DNA from: Micromonospora chokoriensis
GTDB lineage: Bacteria > Actinomycetota > Actinomycetes > Mycobacteriales > Micromonosporaceae
Direction: 5' to 3'
NCBI RefSeq assembly: GCF_000718555.1
Contig: NZ_JOAN01000031.1
Location: 1-64,000 of the forward strand
DNA length: 64,000 bases
Shown here: in pieces, positions 35,419 to 44,128 of the stretch
How the letters are laid out: the number at the start of each line of letters is the position of its first letter
Numbering within the stretch: the stretch's first letter is position 1
Notes under the pieces: generated by a model
Database searches by the model: none
Told to the model about the DNA's origin: nothing
The model's input: only the letters and a program-made list of their open reading frames with translations
Made by a program: the position numbers and the translations under genes

Positions 35419-35459
35419 TGGCTGTGCCGGCACCCTGACCACGGGCACCGGCACGGCCA
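35419..35459. terminator. Terminator between convergent genes
   Basis: TGGCTGTGCCGG (35419-35430) pairs with CCGGCACGGCCA (35448-35459) with one G-U pair. An inner CCC/GGG pairing follows. It lies between the convergent genes ending at 35367 and 35488. Confidence 0.65.
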
Positions 35460-35487
35460 TCCACCACCGACGAGTCGGCGGGCACGA

Positions 35488-35706
35488 TCAGTCCAGGTCG
35501 AACTCGCCGTCCTGCGCGCCGGCCACGAACGCGTCCCACTCGGCCTGGGTGAAGACCAACACCGGCCCTTCCGGCTCGGCCGAGTTGCGCATCCCGATCA
35601 GGTCGTCGACGAAGGCGACCTCAACGGCACTGTCGGAGGTGTCCCCTTCGGCCCGCTGCCAGACCGCCCGAGAGAGGTCGAAGTCGCCCTTGGGGTGTTG
35701 CGCCAT
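35488..35706 (-). CDS. DUF397 domain protein
   Basis: 72 aa. The family pattern AVEVAFVDDLIGMRNSAEPEGP and FTQAEWDAFVAGAQDGEFD is clear. DUF397 proteins are small actinobacterial partners of XRE/DUF5753 regulators and behave like antitoxin or anti-regulator modules in Streptomyces (Bld/Whi-type pairs). No helix-turn-helix partner is adjacent here, so it is an orphan. Divergent from pepN, 69 bp apart. Confidence 0.9.
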   Translation of the reverse strand: MAQHPKGDFDLSRAVWQRAEGDTSDSAVEVAFVDDLIGMRNSAEPEGPVLVFTQAEWDAFVAGAQDGEFDLD

Positions 35707-35775
35707 GGTTCTTTCCTCCAGTGCCGAGGGTCATGTGGTGACCGGGTGCCGATCCCCATCGGGCAGGATAAGCGG

Positions 35776-38292
35776 ATGCCGAGCCTGACCCGTGTAGAGG
35801 CGACCGCGCGTGGCGCGGCGATTACTGTCGAGTCTTATCAGGTGGACCTCGACCTGACCGGTGACGCCGAGCTGTTCCGCTCCCGCGTCGAGATCCGGTT
35901 CCGAGCCACCGCCGGCGCCGCGACCTTCGCCGAGGTCAAGCCCGCCAAACTGCTCGGTGTACGCCTCAACGACCGCGATCTCGACCCCGACCTGCTCACC
36001 GACAACCGGCTGCCGCTCGACGACCTCGCCGGGGAGAACACGCTAATCGTCGAGGCGGAGATGGCGTACTCCAGGACGGGGGAGGGGATGCACCGCTTCG
36101 TCGACCCGGCCGACGGCGAGACCTACCTCTACGCCGAGTCCTTCCTCGACAACGTGCAGCGCATCTTCGCCGCCTTCGACCAACCCGACCTCAAGGCCCC
36201 GTTCACCCTCTCGGTCACGGCCCCACCGGAGTGGATCGTCGCCGGCAACGCCGAGGTGACGGCCAACCCGGCCCCCGGGCGCTGGGAGTTCGCACCGAGC
36301 GCACCCCTGGCCACGTACTTCTTCTCGCTGATCGCTGGGCCGTACCACGTCCGGCGGGCCGAGCACGACGGTGTGCCGCTGGGCATCTACTGCCGCCGGT
36401 CGCTCGCCGAGCACCTGGACGCCGACGCCGAGGAGATCTTCACCATCACCCGGCAGTGCCTGGACCGGTTCCACCAGCTCTTCACCGAGCGCTATCCGTT
36501 CGGCAAGTACGACCAGGCGTTCGTGCCCGAGTTCAACGGCGGCGCGATGGAAAATCCCGGCCTGGTCACCTTCCGCGACGACTACGTGTTCCGATCGGCG
36601 GTCACCGACACCCAGCGCGAGCAGCGGGCCGGCACCATCGCCCACGAGATGGCCCACATGTGGTTCGGCGACCTGGTCACCATGCGCTGGTGGGACGACC
36701 TGTGGCTGAACGAGTCCTTCGCCGAATATCTGGGCACCCGGGTCAGCGCCGAGGCGACCCGCTTCGACCAGGCGTGGACGACCTTCGCCATGCGCCGCAA
36801 GGCCTGGGGGTACGCCGCCGACCAGCGTCCCTCCACTCACCCGATCGCCCCGCAGGAGGTGGCCGACGCCGAGCAGGGCCTGCTCAACTTCGACGGCATC
36901 TCGTACGCCAAGGGGGCCAGCGTGCTGCGGCAGCTGGTCGCGTGGCTCGGCGACGAGGCGTTCCTCGCCGGTCTGAACGCGCACTTCGCCGCGCACCGTT
37001 TCGGCAACGCCACCCTCGCCGACCTACTGGCCAGCCTCTCCACCAGCAGCGGACGGGACCTCTCCGAATGGGCCGAGCTGTGGCTGCGCCGGCCGCAGGT
37101 CAACACGTTGCGTGCCGAGGTCACCGTGGACGCCGACGGCCGCTACCACGAGGTGGCCGTGGTGCAGACCGCGCCGGAGTCTCACCCGGTGCTGCGCCCG
37201 CACCGGATCGGCGTGGGCCGCTACTCGGCGGACGGCACCGTGCGGCGCGACGAGGTGGACATCGACCCGCGCGCCGACGGAGGCCGGACCGTGCTCGGCG
37301 CGCTGACCGGCGAGCCGGCGGCCCGGCTGCTGCTGCTCAACGACGGTGACCTCACCTTCGCGAAGGTGCGACTCGATCCGGCGTCGGCGGACGCCGTCGC
37401 GCTGGTGCTGCCCGGTCTGACCGATCCGCTGGCGCGGGCGGTGCTCTGGAGTGAGGCGCTCGACGCGGCGACCGACGGGGAGCGGCCGGTAACCGGCCTG
37501 GTCGACCTGATGGTCGCCGCGCTGCCCGCCGAGACCGAGGTGATCATCGCGGAGGACGTGCTCACCCTCAGCCGGTCACTTGTCGACCGCTACCTCGACC
37601 CGCTGACCCGGTCTGCGGCGCTGGCCCGGATCGCCGGGGCGTGCCGACAACTGCTCGACGGGGCGCCGGCCGGGGAGTCGTTGCAGCTCGCCGCCGCACG
37701 GGGCTGGATCACCGCGACCACCGACGCGGACCTGCTCGTCGGCTGGCTTGCCGGCCGGGACGTGCCGGTCGGTCTGCAGGTCGACGCGGAGCTGCGCTGG
37801 GCGGTGCTGCGCCGACTTGTGGTGCTGGGTGCCGCCGGCGAGGCGGAGATCGCCATCGAGGCCGCCGCCGACAACAGCTCCACCGGCGCGGAACGGGCCG
37901 CGCGCTGCCGGGCCGCCCTGCCCGACCCGGCAGCGAAGCAGGCAGCCTGGGAGATCATCGTGCAGGACGCCGAGCTGTCGAGTCGGCTGCTGGAGGCGAC
38001 CGCCGAGGGGTTCTGGCAACCCGAACAGGCCGAGCTGACCAGCGCGTACGTCGATCGGTACTTCGCGGAGATGCCGGCCGCCGCGCAACGGCGTACCCCG
38101 TGGACGGCCGATCGGGTGGCGGCCCTGGCGTTCCCTCGCTACGCCGTGGCGCAGCCGACCCGAGAGGCGGCCGCGGCGCTGTTGGCCCGCGATGACCTGA
38201 CGCCCGGCCTGCGCCGGGTGGTGACCGACGCCGACGACGACCTGCGTCGCGCGCTTCTCGCCCGGACGGCGGTGGCCGCCGCCTCGGCCTGA
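35776..38292 (+). CDS. pepN: Aminopeptidase N (M1 family)
   Basis: 838 aa zinc metallo-aminopeptidase that removes N-terminal residues from peptides in the cytosol. The substrate-binding GAMEN motif is at 256-260. Zinc ligands are H290, H294 (HEMAH) and E313 (WLNESFAEY). The C-terminal ERAP1-like helical domain is present, so it is full length. The ATG at 35776 matches the usual start MPSLTRVEA. The frame is open upstream into the DUF397 promoter region, which is unlikely to be translated. Confidence 0.96.
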   Translation: MPSLTRVEATARGAAITVESYQVDLDLTGDAELFRSRVEIRFRATAGAATFAEVKPAKLLGVRLNDRDLDPDLLTDNRLPLDDLAGENTLIVEAEMAYSRTGEGMHRFVDPADGETYLYAESFLDNVQRIFAAFDQPDLKAPFTLSVTAPPEWIVAGNAEVTANPAPGRWEFAPSAPLATYFFSLIAGPYHVRRAEHDGVPLGIYCRRSLAEHLDADAEEIFTITRQCLDRFHQLFTERYPFGKYDQAFVPEFNGGAMENPGLVTFRDDYVFRSAVTDTQREQRAGTIAHEMAHMWFGDLVTMRWWDDLWLNESFAEYLGTRVSAEATRFDQAWTTFAMRRKAWGYAADQRPSTHPIAPQEVADAEQGLLNFDGISYAKGASVLRQLVAWLGDEAFLAGLNAHFAAHRFGNATLADLLASLSTSSGRDLSEWAELWLRRPQVNTLRAEVTVDADGRYHEVAVVQTAPESHPVLRPHRIGVGRYSADGTVRRDEVDIDPRADGGRTVLGALTGEPAARLLLLNDGDLTFAKVRLDPASADAVALVLPGLTDPLARAVLWSEALDAATDGERPVTGLVDLMVAALPAETEVIIAEDVLTLSRSLVDRYLDPLTRSAALARIAGACRQLLDGAPAGESLQLAAARGWITATTDADLLVGWLAGRDVPVGLQVDAELRWAVLRRLVVLGAAGEAEIAIEAAADNSSTGAERAARCRAALPDPAAKQAAWEIIVQDAELSSRLLEATAEGFWQPEQAELTSAYVDRYFAEMPAAAQRRTPWTADRVAALAFPRYAVAQPTREAAAALLARDDLTPGLRRVVTDADDDLRRALLARTAVAAASA

Positions 38293-38301
38293 ACGCTGGC
38301 T

Positions 38302-38333
38302 GGCGCGGGGCGGCCAACCTGCCGCCCCGCGCC
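38302..38333. terminator. Bidirectional terminator, pepN / FAD monooxygenase
   Basis: GCGCGGGGCGGC (38303-38314) pairs perfectly with 38321-38332, extended by one flanking pair; loop CAACCT. It lies between the convergent stops at 38292 and 38340. Confidence 0.88.
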
Positions 38334-38339
38334 CACAGC

Positions 38340-39545
38340 TCAGCGCAGGGCGGGCTCCGCCGTGACCGGCGCGTCCCAGTCGATGACGTAGCGCTGCTCG
38401 TCGGCGACGGTCTTCTCCGGGTCCAGCACCGTGCGCGCCATCAGCGGCATCAGCAACGGCATCAATGTCCGGGCGACCGCCCCGGGGGCCTTCGCATGGT
38501 TGATCCGGGCCGCGCGGGCGGCGACCTTCTCCACGCGGGTACGACGCAGCCGCACGTACGCGGAGAACGCCGCCTCGACGTCCGGCAGGTCACGCAGGCA
38601 GCGGGCGAGCTGCACCGCGCTCTCGATCGCCAGTGAGGCGCCCTGCCCCGAACTGTTCGACGGCGCGTGCGCCGCGTCGCCGACCAACACCATGCGACCT
38701 CGGTGCCAGTGCGGTACGGGCGGCATGATCTGCAACGACCCGACCACCTGGAGTTCGTCGGCGCTGCTGGTCGCGATCAACTCCCGGCCCGGGTCGTCGT
38801 CGCCGTACGTGGTGCGCAGCGTGTCCAGCCACTGCTCCGCCGGCACCGCGCGGGCCTCGACGAGGCTCATCGGCCGCTGCTGCGGCAGGTTGGCCCCCCA
38901 CCGGGTGCCGCCGCCGGGCTCCGGCCAGTACAGGTAGTAGCCGCGTCGCCCGAACGCGAACGTCATCGTGCCCGGCTCGGCGTCCACCTCGTGCCGGGCG
39001 ACTGCCTCGAAGCCGAGCAGCCCGGTGAACCGGGGGCCGGGCGCGGCCGGGTCGATGAGGCCCCGGACCGTGGAGCGGATGCCGTCCGCGCCGACGAGGA
39101 TGTCGGCGGTCGCGGTGCTGCCGTCCTCGAAGTGGGCGGTCACGCCGTCGCCGGTCTGCGCGGCGTCGAGCAGTCGCTTGCCGTACGCGAACAGCACGCC
39201 CTCGGCGGTCGCCTGGTCGTGCAGCACCCGGTACAGCTCGGCGCGATGCACCACGCGCAGCGGCGGCACCCCGGCCAGCGTGGGCATGCTGATGCGGCGA
39301 CGGCCGATGGCCAGGGCGCTGCGTTCGATCGGAGTCGCGATCGCCGTCACCGCCTCGTGGACGTCGACCGTGCGCAGCGCCGCCACGCCGTTGGGCGCGA
39401 GGGCGAGGGTGCCGCCGATGCCGTTGGCCGTCGTGGGGTACGCCTCGTAGACGGTTGCGGTGATGCCGGCGCGGCGCAGCGCGAGCGCTGTCACCGGCCC
39501 GGCGATGCCGCCGCCGATGACGATCGCGGTTCGTACCGTGGTCAT
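38340..39545 (-). CDS. FAD-dependent monooxygenase (aromatic hydroxylase type)
   Basis: 401 aa. The dinucleotide-binding motif is AIVIGGGIAGPVTALALRRAG with E at the strand end (YEAYP). ADILVGADGIRSTVRG (the DG motif) and VLVGDAAHAPSNSSGQGASLAIE (the GD motif) complete the group A flavoprotein monooxygenase set. It uses FAD, NAD(P)H and O2 on an unidentified, probably aromatic or polyketide-like, substrate. SD GGGAGAG precedes the ATG. It lies 175 bp downstream of the PadR gene on the same strand and is likely controlled by it. Confidence 0.93.
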   Translation of the reverse strand: MTTVRTAIVIGGGIAGPVTALALRRAGITATVYEAYPTTANGIGGTLALAPNGVAALRTVDVHEAVTAIATPIERSALAIGRRRISMPTLAGVPPLRVVHRAELYRVLHDQATAEGVLFAYGKRLLDAAQTGDGVTAHFEDGSTATADILVGADGIRSTVRGLIDPAAPGPRFTGLLGFEAVARHEVDAEPGTMTFAFGRRGYYLYWPEPGGGTRWGANLPQQRPMSLVEARAVPAEQWLDTLRTTYGDDDPGRELIATSSADELQVVGSLQIMPPVPHWHRGRMVLVGDAAHAPSNSSGQGASLAIESAVQLARCLRDLPDVEAAFSAYVRLRRTRVEKVAARAARINHAKAPGAVARTLMPLLMPLMARTVLDPEKTVADEQRYVIDWDAPVTAEPALR

Positions 39546-39720
39546 GCTCTCTCCCTGGGTGTGGTCGTTGGTGCGCTGCCGCGTTGGCGCGCGGACGCAC
39601 GGACCTGGGAGGGAGCCCGGTTATCCTCGTGGTTGCCGCTTCGGGCCGGGTGCCTTCCCAGGCGTCGGTTCGGGGTAAGGGCCCCGGCGAGGTGTTGGCG
39701 CACCTTGTCGGGGCCGATCT

Positions 39721-40377
39721 TCATTCGATGGTGTCCACGCTCCGGCTGTCTCCGGCCTTCTCGGTCAGCTCGGTCGGCATCTCGCCGGTCTCGTGGTAGG
39801 CCCGCCAGGTGTCCAGCCCGGGGTAGCTCCCCGAGGTCAGCTCCGCGAGCAGCGCCCGCAGCCAGGCTGCCTCCGCGTTGCGCATGGCGAGGTCGTACTC
39901 CGACTCCACCAGGAACAGCCGCGGAATCTCCCGCAGGTGCGCGTCGAGCGTCTCGCGGTCCTGGCGGATCGCGTCCTGCAGCAGGTCGAGCCGTTGCCGC
40001 AGCAGGTCGGTGGCCTCGTCGGGATGCAGTGCCGCGAGCACGGACAGCCCGGCCCGGAAGCGGGGATGCTCCGGCATCGGGGTGGCGACCAGCTCGCGGG
40101 CCCAGTCGACCAGCTCCGCCCGCCCCGCGTCGGTGATGCGGTAGACGGTGCGTTCCGGGCGTCGGCCCTCGCGCCTGCTCTCCACCGCCTCGATCAAGTG
40201 GTGTTTGTCCAGGTTGCCGATCACCGTGTAGAAGGACCCCCACTTGAACTCCATGTCCTGGTCCTTGCCCCAGGCGCGCAGTGTGGTGGCGATCTCGTAC
40301 GGGTGCATCGGCCGCTGGGCCAGAGCGGACAGCACGGCCAGCGCCAGCAGGTTGCCGACCTTGCGCCGCTTCGGCAC
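39721..40377 (-). CDS. PadR-family transcriptional regulator
   Basis: 218 aa. Winged helix at about 5-85 (ALAVLSALAQRPMHPYEIATTLR; FKWGSFYTVIGNLDKHHLIEAV; RRPERTVYRITDAGR) and a C-terminal helical dimerisation domain of the longer PadR-s2/AphA-like type. The GTG start is supported by GAAGGG 7 nt upstream; the frame opens 23 codons earlier. PadR proteins repress detoxification or efflux genes and respond to phenolics or drugs. The downstream FAD monooxygenase is the probable target. Confidence 0.92.
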   Translation of the reverse strand: MPKRRKVGNLLALAVLSALAQRPMHPYEIATTLRAWGKDQDMEFKWGSFYTVIGNLDKHHLIEAVESRREGRRPERTVYRITDAGRAELVDWARELVATPMPEHPRFRAGLSVLAALHPDEATDLLRQRLDLLQDAIRQDRETLDAHLREIPRLFLVESEYDLAMRNAEAAWLRALLAELTSGSYPGLDTWRAYHETGEMPTELTEKAGDSRSVDTIE

Positions 40378-40391
40378 GGTGAATCCCTTCG

Positions 40392-40421
40392 CTCGTCGAC
40401 GGTTACTCGTAGACGAATATA
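40392..40421 (-). promoter_or_regulatory. padR promoter region with two direct operator-like repeats
   Basis: CTCGTCGACG (40392-40401) and CTCGTAGACG (40406-40415) are near-identical repeats 14 bp apart, next to AATATA (40416-40421; TATATT, a -10 candidate on the minus strand). They sit 14-44 bp before the padR start, suggesting autoregulation. Confidence 0.5.
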
Positions 40422-40498
40422 CGCCCACGGTCAGCCTGGCTGCCACCCCTGCCTACGGCGGCTTGCTAGGCCGGGATGGTCGGAAATGACGCTCGGCC

Positions 40499-40504
40499 TA
40501 CGAT
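40499..40504 (+). promoter_or_regulatory. -10 box TACGAT, leaderless start of nadD
   Basis: TACGAT ends 6 nt before the GTG at 40511. No SD is present in the 6-nt gap. Confidence 0.6.
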
Positions 40505-40510
40505 CATTGG

Positions 40511-41107
40511 GTGGAGGAAGATATCCGGCGGATCGGGATCATGGGTGGCACCTTCGACCCGATTCACCACGGGCACCTCGTCGCGGCCAGCGAGGTGGCG
40601 GACCGGTTCGGCCTGGACGAGGTGGTCTTCGTCCCCACCGGGCAGCCGTGGCAGAAGGCCGACGAGCCGGTCAGCCCCGCCGAGGACCGGTACCTGATGA
40701 CCGTGATCGCCACCGCCTCCAACCCTCGCTTTCAGGTCAGCCGGGTCGATATCGACCGCAGTGGGCCGACCTACACGGTCGACACCCTTCGTGACCTTCA
40801 GGCCGAGTACGGCCCAAAGGTGCAGCTGTTCTTCATCACCGGCGCGGACGCTCTGCAACGCATCCTGTCCTGGAAGGACCTGGAAGAGATCTTCGAGCTG
40901 GCCCACTTCGTCGGCGTGACCCGGCCCGGCTTCCCGCTGACCGACAAGCACCTCCCGGCGGACACGGTCAGCCTGATCCAGGTGCCCGCGATGTCCATTT
41001 CGTCGACCGACTGTCGTGCTCGGGTCGCCCGAGGCGAGCCGGTCTGGTATCTGGTGCCCGACGGTGTGGTGCAGTACATCGCCAAGCGGAGCCTCTATCA
41101 GCGCTGA
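40511..41107 (+). CDS. nadD: Nicotinate-nucleotide adenylyltransferase
   Basis: 198 aa. It makes deamido-NAD from nicotinate mononucleotide and ATP. The nucleotidyltransferase motif is [15 protein letters not shown] (the HxGH as HHGH), and [13 protein letters not shown] is the C-terminal ISSTxIR-type motif. The GTG start is set by the leaderless -10 box. First gene of the nadD-rsfS-gpgP group. Confidence 0.97.
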   Translation: MEEDIRRIGIMGGTFDPIHHGHLVAASEVADRFGLDEVVFVPTGQPWQKADEPVSPAEDRYLMTVIATASNPRFQVSRVDIDRSGPTYTVDTLRDLQAEYGPKVQLFFITGADALQRILSWKDLEEIFELAHFVGVTRPGFPLTDKHLPADTVSLIQVPAMSISSTDCRARVARGEPVWYLVPDGVVQYIAKRSLYQR

Positions 41108-41217
41108 GCGCACCCGGTATGCCCTGGTTCATGCCTTTAACCGACCAGAACTGACCGATCGGGGTGCGGCCGGGTATGAGACGCTTGGAGGATCGCACGC
41201 TTGATCGAAGGAGAACG

Positions 41218-41625
41218 GTGACAGTTTCCGAACGCGCTCACGAGCTGGCTATCGCGGCCGCCCAGGCCGCCGCCGACAAGAAGGCGCAGGACATCGCGAT
41301 CATCGACGTCGGCGACCAGCTCGCCATCACCGACGCGTTCGTGCTCGCCGCGGCACCCAGCGAGCGTCAGGTGCAGGCCATCGTCGACGCCATCGAGGAG
41401 ACCCTGCTGGAGCTGCCGGAGAAGGCCAAGCCGATCCGGCGCGAGGGCGAGCGCGGTGGCCGCTGGGTGCTGCTCGACTACGTCGACATCGTGGTGCACG
41501 TCCAGCACACCGAGGAGCGCGAGTTCTACGGGCTCGACCGCCTCTGGAAGGACTGCCCCACCATTCCGTTCGTCGATCGCGACCTGGTCGAGGCCGACGC
41601 CAGCGGGTCCGCCGCCGCCGAATGA
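41218..41625 (+). CDS. rsfS: Ribosomal silencing factor RsfS
   Basis: 135 aa. It binds L14 and blocks subunit joining when nutrients are low. DIAIIDVGDQLAITDAFVLA and DYVDIVVHVQHTEEREFYGL are signature segments. The GTG at 41218 has AAGGAG 4 nt upstream; a TATGAG near 41175 is a possible -10. Its stop overlaps the next ATG (ATGA). Confidence 0.95.
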   Translation: MTVSERAHELAIAAAQAAADKKAQDIAIIDVGDQLAITDAFVLAAAPSERQVQAIVDAIEETLLELPEKAKPIRREGERGGRWVLLDYVDIVVHVQHTEEREFYGLDRLWKDCPTIPFVDRDLVEADASGSAAAE

Positions 41626-42281
41626 CCCGGCTGATCGTCTGGCGGCACGGCAACACCGACTGGAACGCCGCCAACCGCGTTCAGGGGCAGACCGACGTAC
41701 CCCTCAACGAGCTTGGCCGTGACCAGGCCCGCGCCGCCGCCCCGCTGCTCGCGGGGCTGCGGCCCGACGCCATCGTGGCCAGCGACCTCAGTCGTGCCGC
41801 CGACACCGCCGCCGCGCTCGCCGCGCTGACGGGTCTACCGGTACGCACCGACCCCCGGCTGCGCGAGCGGCACTTCGGCCAGTGGCAGGGTCTGCACCTC
41901 ACCGAGGTCGCCGAACGCTTCCCCGAGGAGTACGCGCGCTGGCGGGCCGGCGACCCGGACCCGGGCGCGGATCTGGAGCCTCTGCACGACCTCGGCGAGC
42001 GGGTTGGCCTCGCGCTGCGGGAGGCGGCCGAGGCGGCACCGGGCGGCACCGTGGTGATCGCCACCCACGGTGGCGGCTCCCGGCAGGGCATGGGTCATCT
42101 GCTCGGCTGGGACACTGCCGTGCTGCGCTCCATCGGCTCGTTGGCCAACTGCCACTGGAGTGAGCTACGGCACGACGACCGCGCGCCGGCCATCGGGCGT
42201 CCGCAGGACGTCCGGGGTTGGCAGTTGCGGGCGCACAACGTCGGCCTGATCACCGCTCCGGTCGCCGCCGACGCGGTCTGA
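41622..42281 (+). CDS. gpgP: Histidine phosphatase, probable glucosyl-3-phosphoglycerate phosphatase
   Basis: 219 aa. RHG motif (VWRHGNTDWN), ERHFGQWQG and the second catalytic His (VVIATHGGGSRQGMGHLLG) place it in the phosphoglycerate-mutase-like superfamily. The nadD-rsfS-this gene order is the same as in Mycobacterium tuberculosis (Rv2421c-Rv2420c-Rv2419c), where Rv2419c is GpgP of the methylglucose lipopolysaccharide pathway. The specific function is inferred from that synteny; phosphatase fold is certain. Confidence 0.85.
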   Translation: MTRLIVWRHGNTDWNAANRVQGQTDVPLNELGRDQARAAAPLLAGLRPDAIVASDLSRAADTAAALAALTGLPVRTDPRLRERHFGQWQGLHLTEVAERFPEEYARWRAGDPDPGADLEPLHDLGERVGLALREAAEAAPGGTVVIATHGGGSRQGMGHLLGWDTAVLRSIGSLANCHWSELRHDDRAPAIGRPQDVRGWQLRAHNVGLITAPVAADAV

Positions 42282-42316
42282 GCCCTCGCGCCTCGTCGTT
42301 CGCGGCCTCGATCGGC

Positions 42317-42322
42317 TAGCGT
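42317..42322 (+). promoter_or_regulatory. -10 box TAGCGT, leaderless start of degV
   Basis: TAGCGT ends 7 nt before the ATG at 42330; no SD. Confidence 0.62.
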
Positions 42323-42329
42323 GCCGGGC

Positions 42330-43184
42330 ATGCCCGTCGCGGTTGTCATCGACTCCACCGCCTACCTTCCGCCCGAGCTGGTGCAGGCGCACCGGCTGAC
42401 CGTCGTGCCGTTGACCGTTGTGCTCAACGGCGCGGAAGGGCTGGAGGGGGTGGAGACCCAGCCGGCCGACGCGACCCTGGCGTTGAGCGCCCGCCGGGTC
42501 ACGGCGACCACCTCCCGCCCGGCACCCGAGCAGTTCGCCCGGACGTACCGGCAACTGCTCGACGCCGGCGCCGACGGGATCGTCTCGGTGCACCTCTCCG
42601 CGGCGCTCTCCGGCACGGTGGACGCCGCCCGGCTGGCCGCCGCCGACCTGGGCGGCCGAGTGGAGGTCGTGGACAGCCGCTCGGCGGGCATGGGGCTGGG
42701 CTTTCCGGCCATCGCCGCCGCCACCGCCGCTGAGGCCGGCGCAGACCTTGCCGGGGTACGCGACGCGGCGCTCGCCGCCATCGCCCGCACCACCGTCTGG
42801 TTCTACGTCGACACGCTGGAGTTCCTCCGCCGAGGCGGCCGGATCAACGCGGCCGAGGCGCTGGTCGGCACCGCACTATCCGTCAAGCCGATCATGCACA
42901 TGCCGGACGGGGCGATCGTGCTGCGCGAGAAGGTCCGTACCGCCAGCCGAGGCGTGGCCCGGCTGGTGGACCTGGCCGCCGAGGCGGCCGGCGACGACGA
43001 CGTGGATCTCGGGGTACACCACCTGGCCGCGCCGCAACGGGCCGAGGCGTTGCGCGCCGCGCTGACCGAGCGGTTCGGCGACCGGCTGCACGACACGTAC
43101 GTCTCCGAGGCGGGTGCTGTCGTCGCCGCGCACGCCGGGCCGGGCCTGGCCTGCGTGGTCGTCCACCGCCGATCGGAGAGCTGA
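42330..43184 (+). CDS. DegV-family fatty-acid-binding protein
   Basis: 284 aa. N-terminal VAVVIDSTAYLPPELVQ and SVHLSAALSGTVDAARLAA are DegV signatures; the C-terminal domain contains INAAEALVGTALSVKPIMH. Members bind a fatty acid (FakB-like) for phosphorylation by FakA; no FakA gene is adjacent. The ATG at 42330 is chosen over the GTG at 42321 because of the -10 spacing. It precedes comEA in mycobacteria, with eis-like variation; here an accessory patch intervenes. Confidence 0.94.
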   Translation: MPVAVVIDSTAYLPPELVQAHRLTVVPLTVVLNGAEGLEGVETQPADATLALSARRVTATTSRPAPEQFARTYRQLLDAGADGIVSVHLSAALSGTVDAARLAAADLGGRVEVVDSRSAGMGLGFPAIAAATAAEAGADLAGVRDAALAAIARTTVWFYVDTLEFLRRGGRINAAEALVGTALSVKPIMHMPDGAIVLREKVRTASRGVARLVDLAAEAAGDDDVDLGVHHLAAPQRAEALRAALTERFGDRLHDTYVSEAGAVVAAHAGPGLACVVVHRRSES

Positions 43185-43221
43185 GCGGCGCCCACGCCGT
43201 GCGTCCGGGCGCTCGGGCTTC

Positions 43222-43443
43222 CTAGCTGTCGGCGACGAAGACCCCTTGCCCCTGCTGGCCGTAGACCAGGTCCCGCTCGTGAAGTTCTTTGACGGCTCGA
43301 TAGGCCGTGGAGCGTGCCACGTTGTAAAGCTCGCCGATCTCGGACACCGACGGCAATTGTTGGCCAGGCGAGTATTCGCCCGAGCGGATCTTCTGCTCGA
43401 TGTCATCCGCCACGCGGCGGTAGTGCGGTGGTCTCGTCGGCAT
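43222..43443 (-). CDS. Small GntR-type winged-helix regulator
   Basis: 73 aa, consisting only of a GntR winged helix (YRRVADDIEQKIRSGEYSPGQQLPS; SEIGELYNVARSTAYRAVKEL; GQGVFVADS). It lacks any effector domain. Such stand-alone GntR proteins are common in actinomycete integrative elements and accessory patches. AGGAGAG precedes the ATG. Divergent from the Cys-rich small protein gene; the AT-richer intergenic stretch with repeats is the likely operator. Confidence 0.92.
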   Translation of the reverse strand: MPTRPPHYRRVADDIEQKIRSGEYSPGQQLPSVSEIGELYNVARSTAYRAVKELHERDLVYGQQGQGVFVADS

Positions 43444-43451
43444 GAGCGGCT

Positions 43452-43597
43452 CTCCTGGACTTCAGCGGAGATCATGTTTCCAGCCCAGACGTGATCGAGA
43501 CAAGGTGACAACGCAGCAAAGTGGAGATAGTGAGAACTTGACTACACTGAGACAGTAGATACAGTGAGACAGTGGTCGGGTGCTCCTGGACTTCAGC
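43452..43597. promoter_or_regulatory. Divergent control region with direct repeats
   Basis: CTCCTGGACTTCAGC occurs twice (43452-43466 and 43583-43597), 131 bp apart. Inside, CACTGAGACAGT (43545-43556) and CAGTGAGACAGT (43562-43573) are repeated with a 17-bp period, next to TTGACT (43538-43543). The stretch 43495-43575 is clearly AT-richer than its neighbours. It probably holds the promoters for the GntR gene and the small gene at 43696, plus GntR binding sites. Confidence 0.6.
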
Positions 43598-43695
43598 ACT
43601 CCTGAGGTATCCGGTCTGCCCGCCCTGAGGGAGCGCGCCGCAAGGGTTCGGCCTCTCAGGGCGGGCCACTTCGGGTCGCGCGGAAGGTGCCAGCC

Positions 43696-43899
43696 ATGCC
43701 AATCGATGAACCGGTGTCCACGGCGACCGAACTGTTCATGGCCAAGCGGGTGCTGGATGCTCACTGGACTCGGGCGCTCGACCGGCCGTGGCGGGCGGGC
43801 GGGTGCCTGGAGTGCCGAGGTCGCAACGACTGCCGGCAACTTGACTGGGCGTTGGCGCTAACGGCGGAAGTCGCCTCGGTCATGTTCCAGAAACCGTGA
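43696..43899 (+). CDS. Small Cys-rich protein
   Basis: 67 aa. ATELFMAKRVLDAHWTRALD is helical; CLECRGRNDC gives C-x2-C-x5-C, a possible zinc or metal site. The ATG at 43696 has GGAAGG 8 nt upstream. Small proteins of this shape often accompany stand-alone GntR regulators in actinomycete accessory loci. Function unknown. Confidence 0.75.
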   Translation: MPIDEPVSTATELFMAKRVLDAHWTRALDRPWRAGGCLECRGRNDCRQLDWALALTAEVASVMFQKP

Positions 43900-43944
43900 A
43901 TGATCCCGCCCGCGCCGCCGTGTTAGCCTCCGTGCGCGCCCCAG

Positions 43945-44037
43945 ATGGGCCTACCCCCCGGAGGTTCTGGCTACTTCAGCCACCACGCCGAGATCGACGC
44001 GATGCGCGCGTCTCTCGGGCGGGATCCGGGGCGGTAA
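43945..44037 (+). CDS. Possible small ORF or gene remnant
   Basis: A 30-codon frame (MGLPPGGSGYFSHHAEIDAM, then a short basic end). There is no SD. The phrase GYFSHHAEIDAMRASLG looks like protein sequence rather than random translation, so this may be the tail of a decayed gene. Low certainty. Confidence 0.25.
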   Translation: MGLPPGGSGYFSHHAEIDAMRASLGRDPGR

Positions 44038-44128
44038 TGCCTTCGGGGTTGTTGTCATCTGCGTGGCTGGGTGAACGCTGCGGGCCTCCGGTCGGGTCAA
44101 CGGATCGACCGGAAAGAAGACGGTACGC

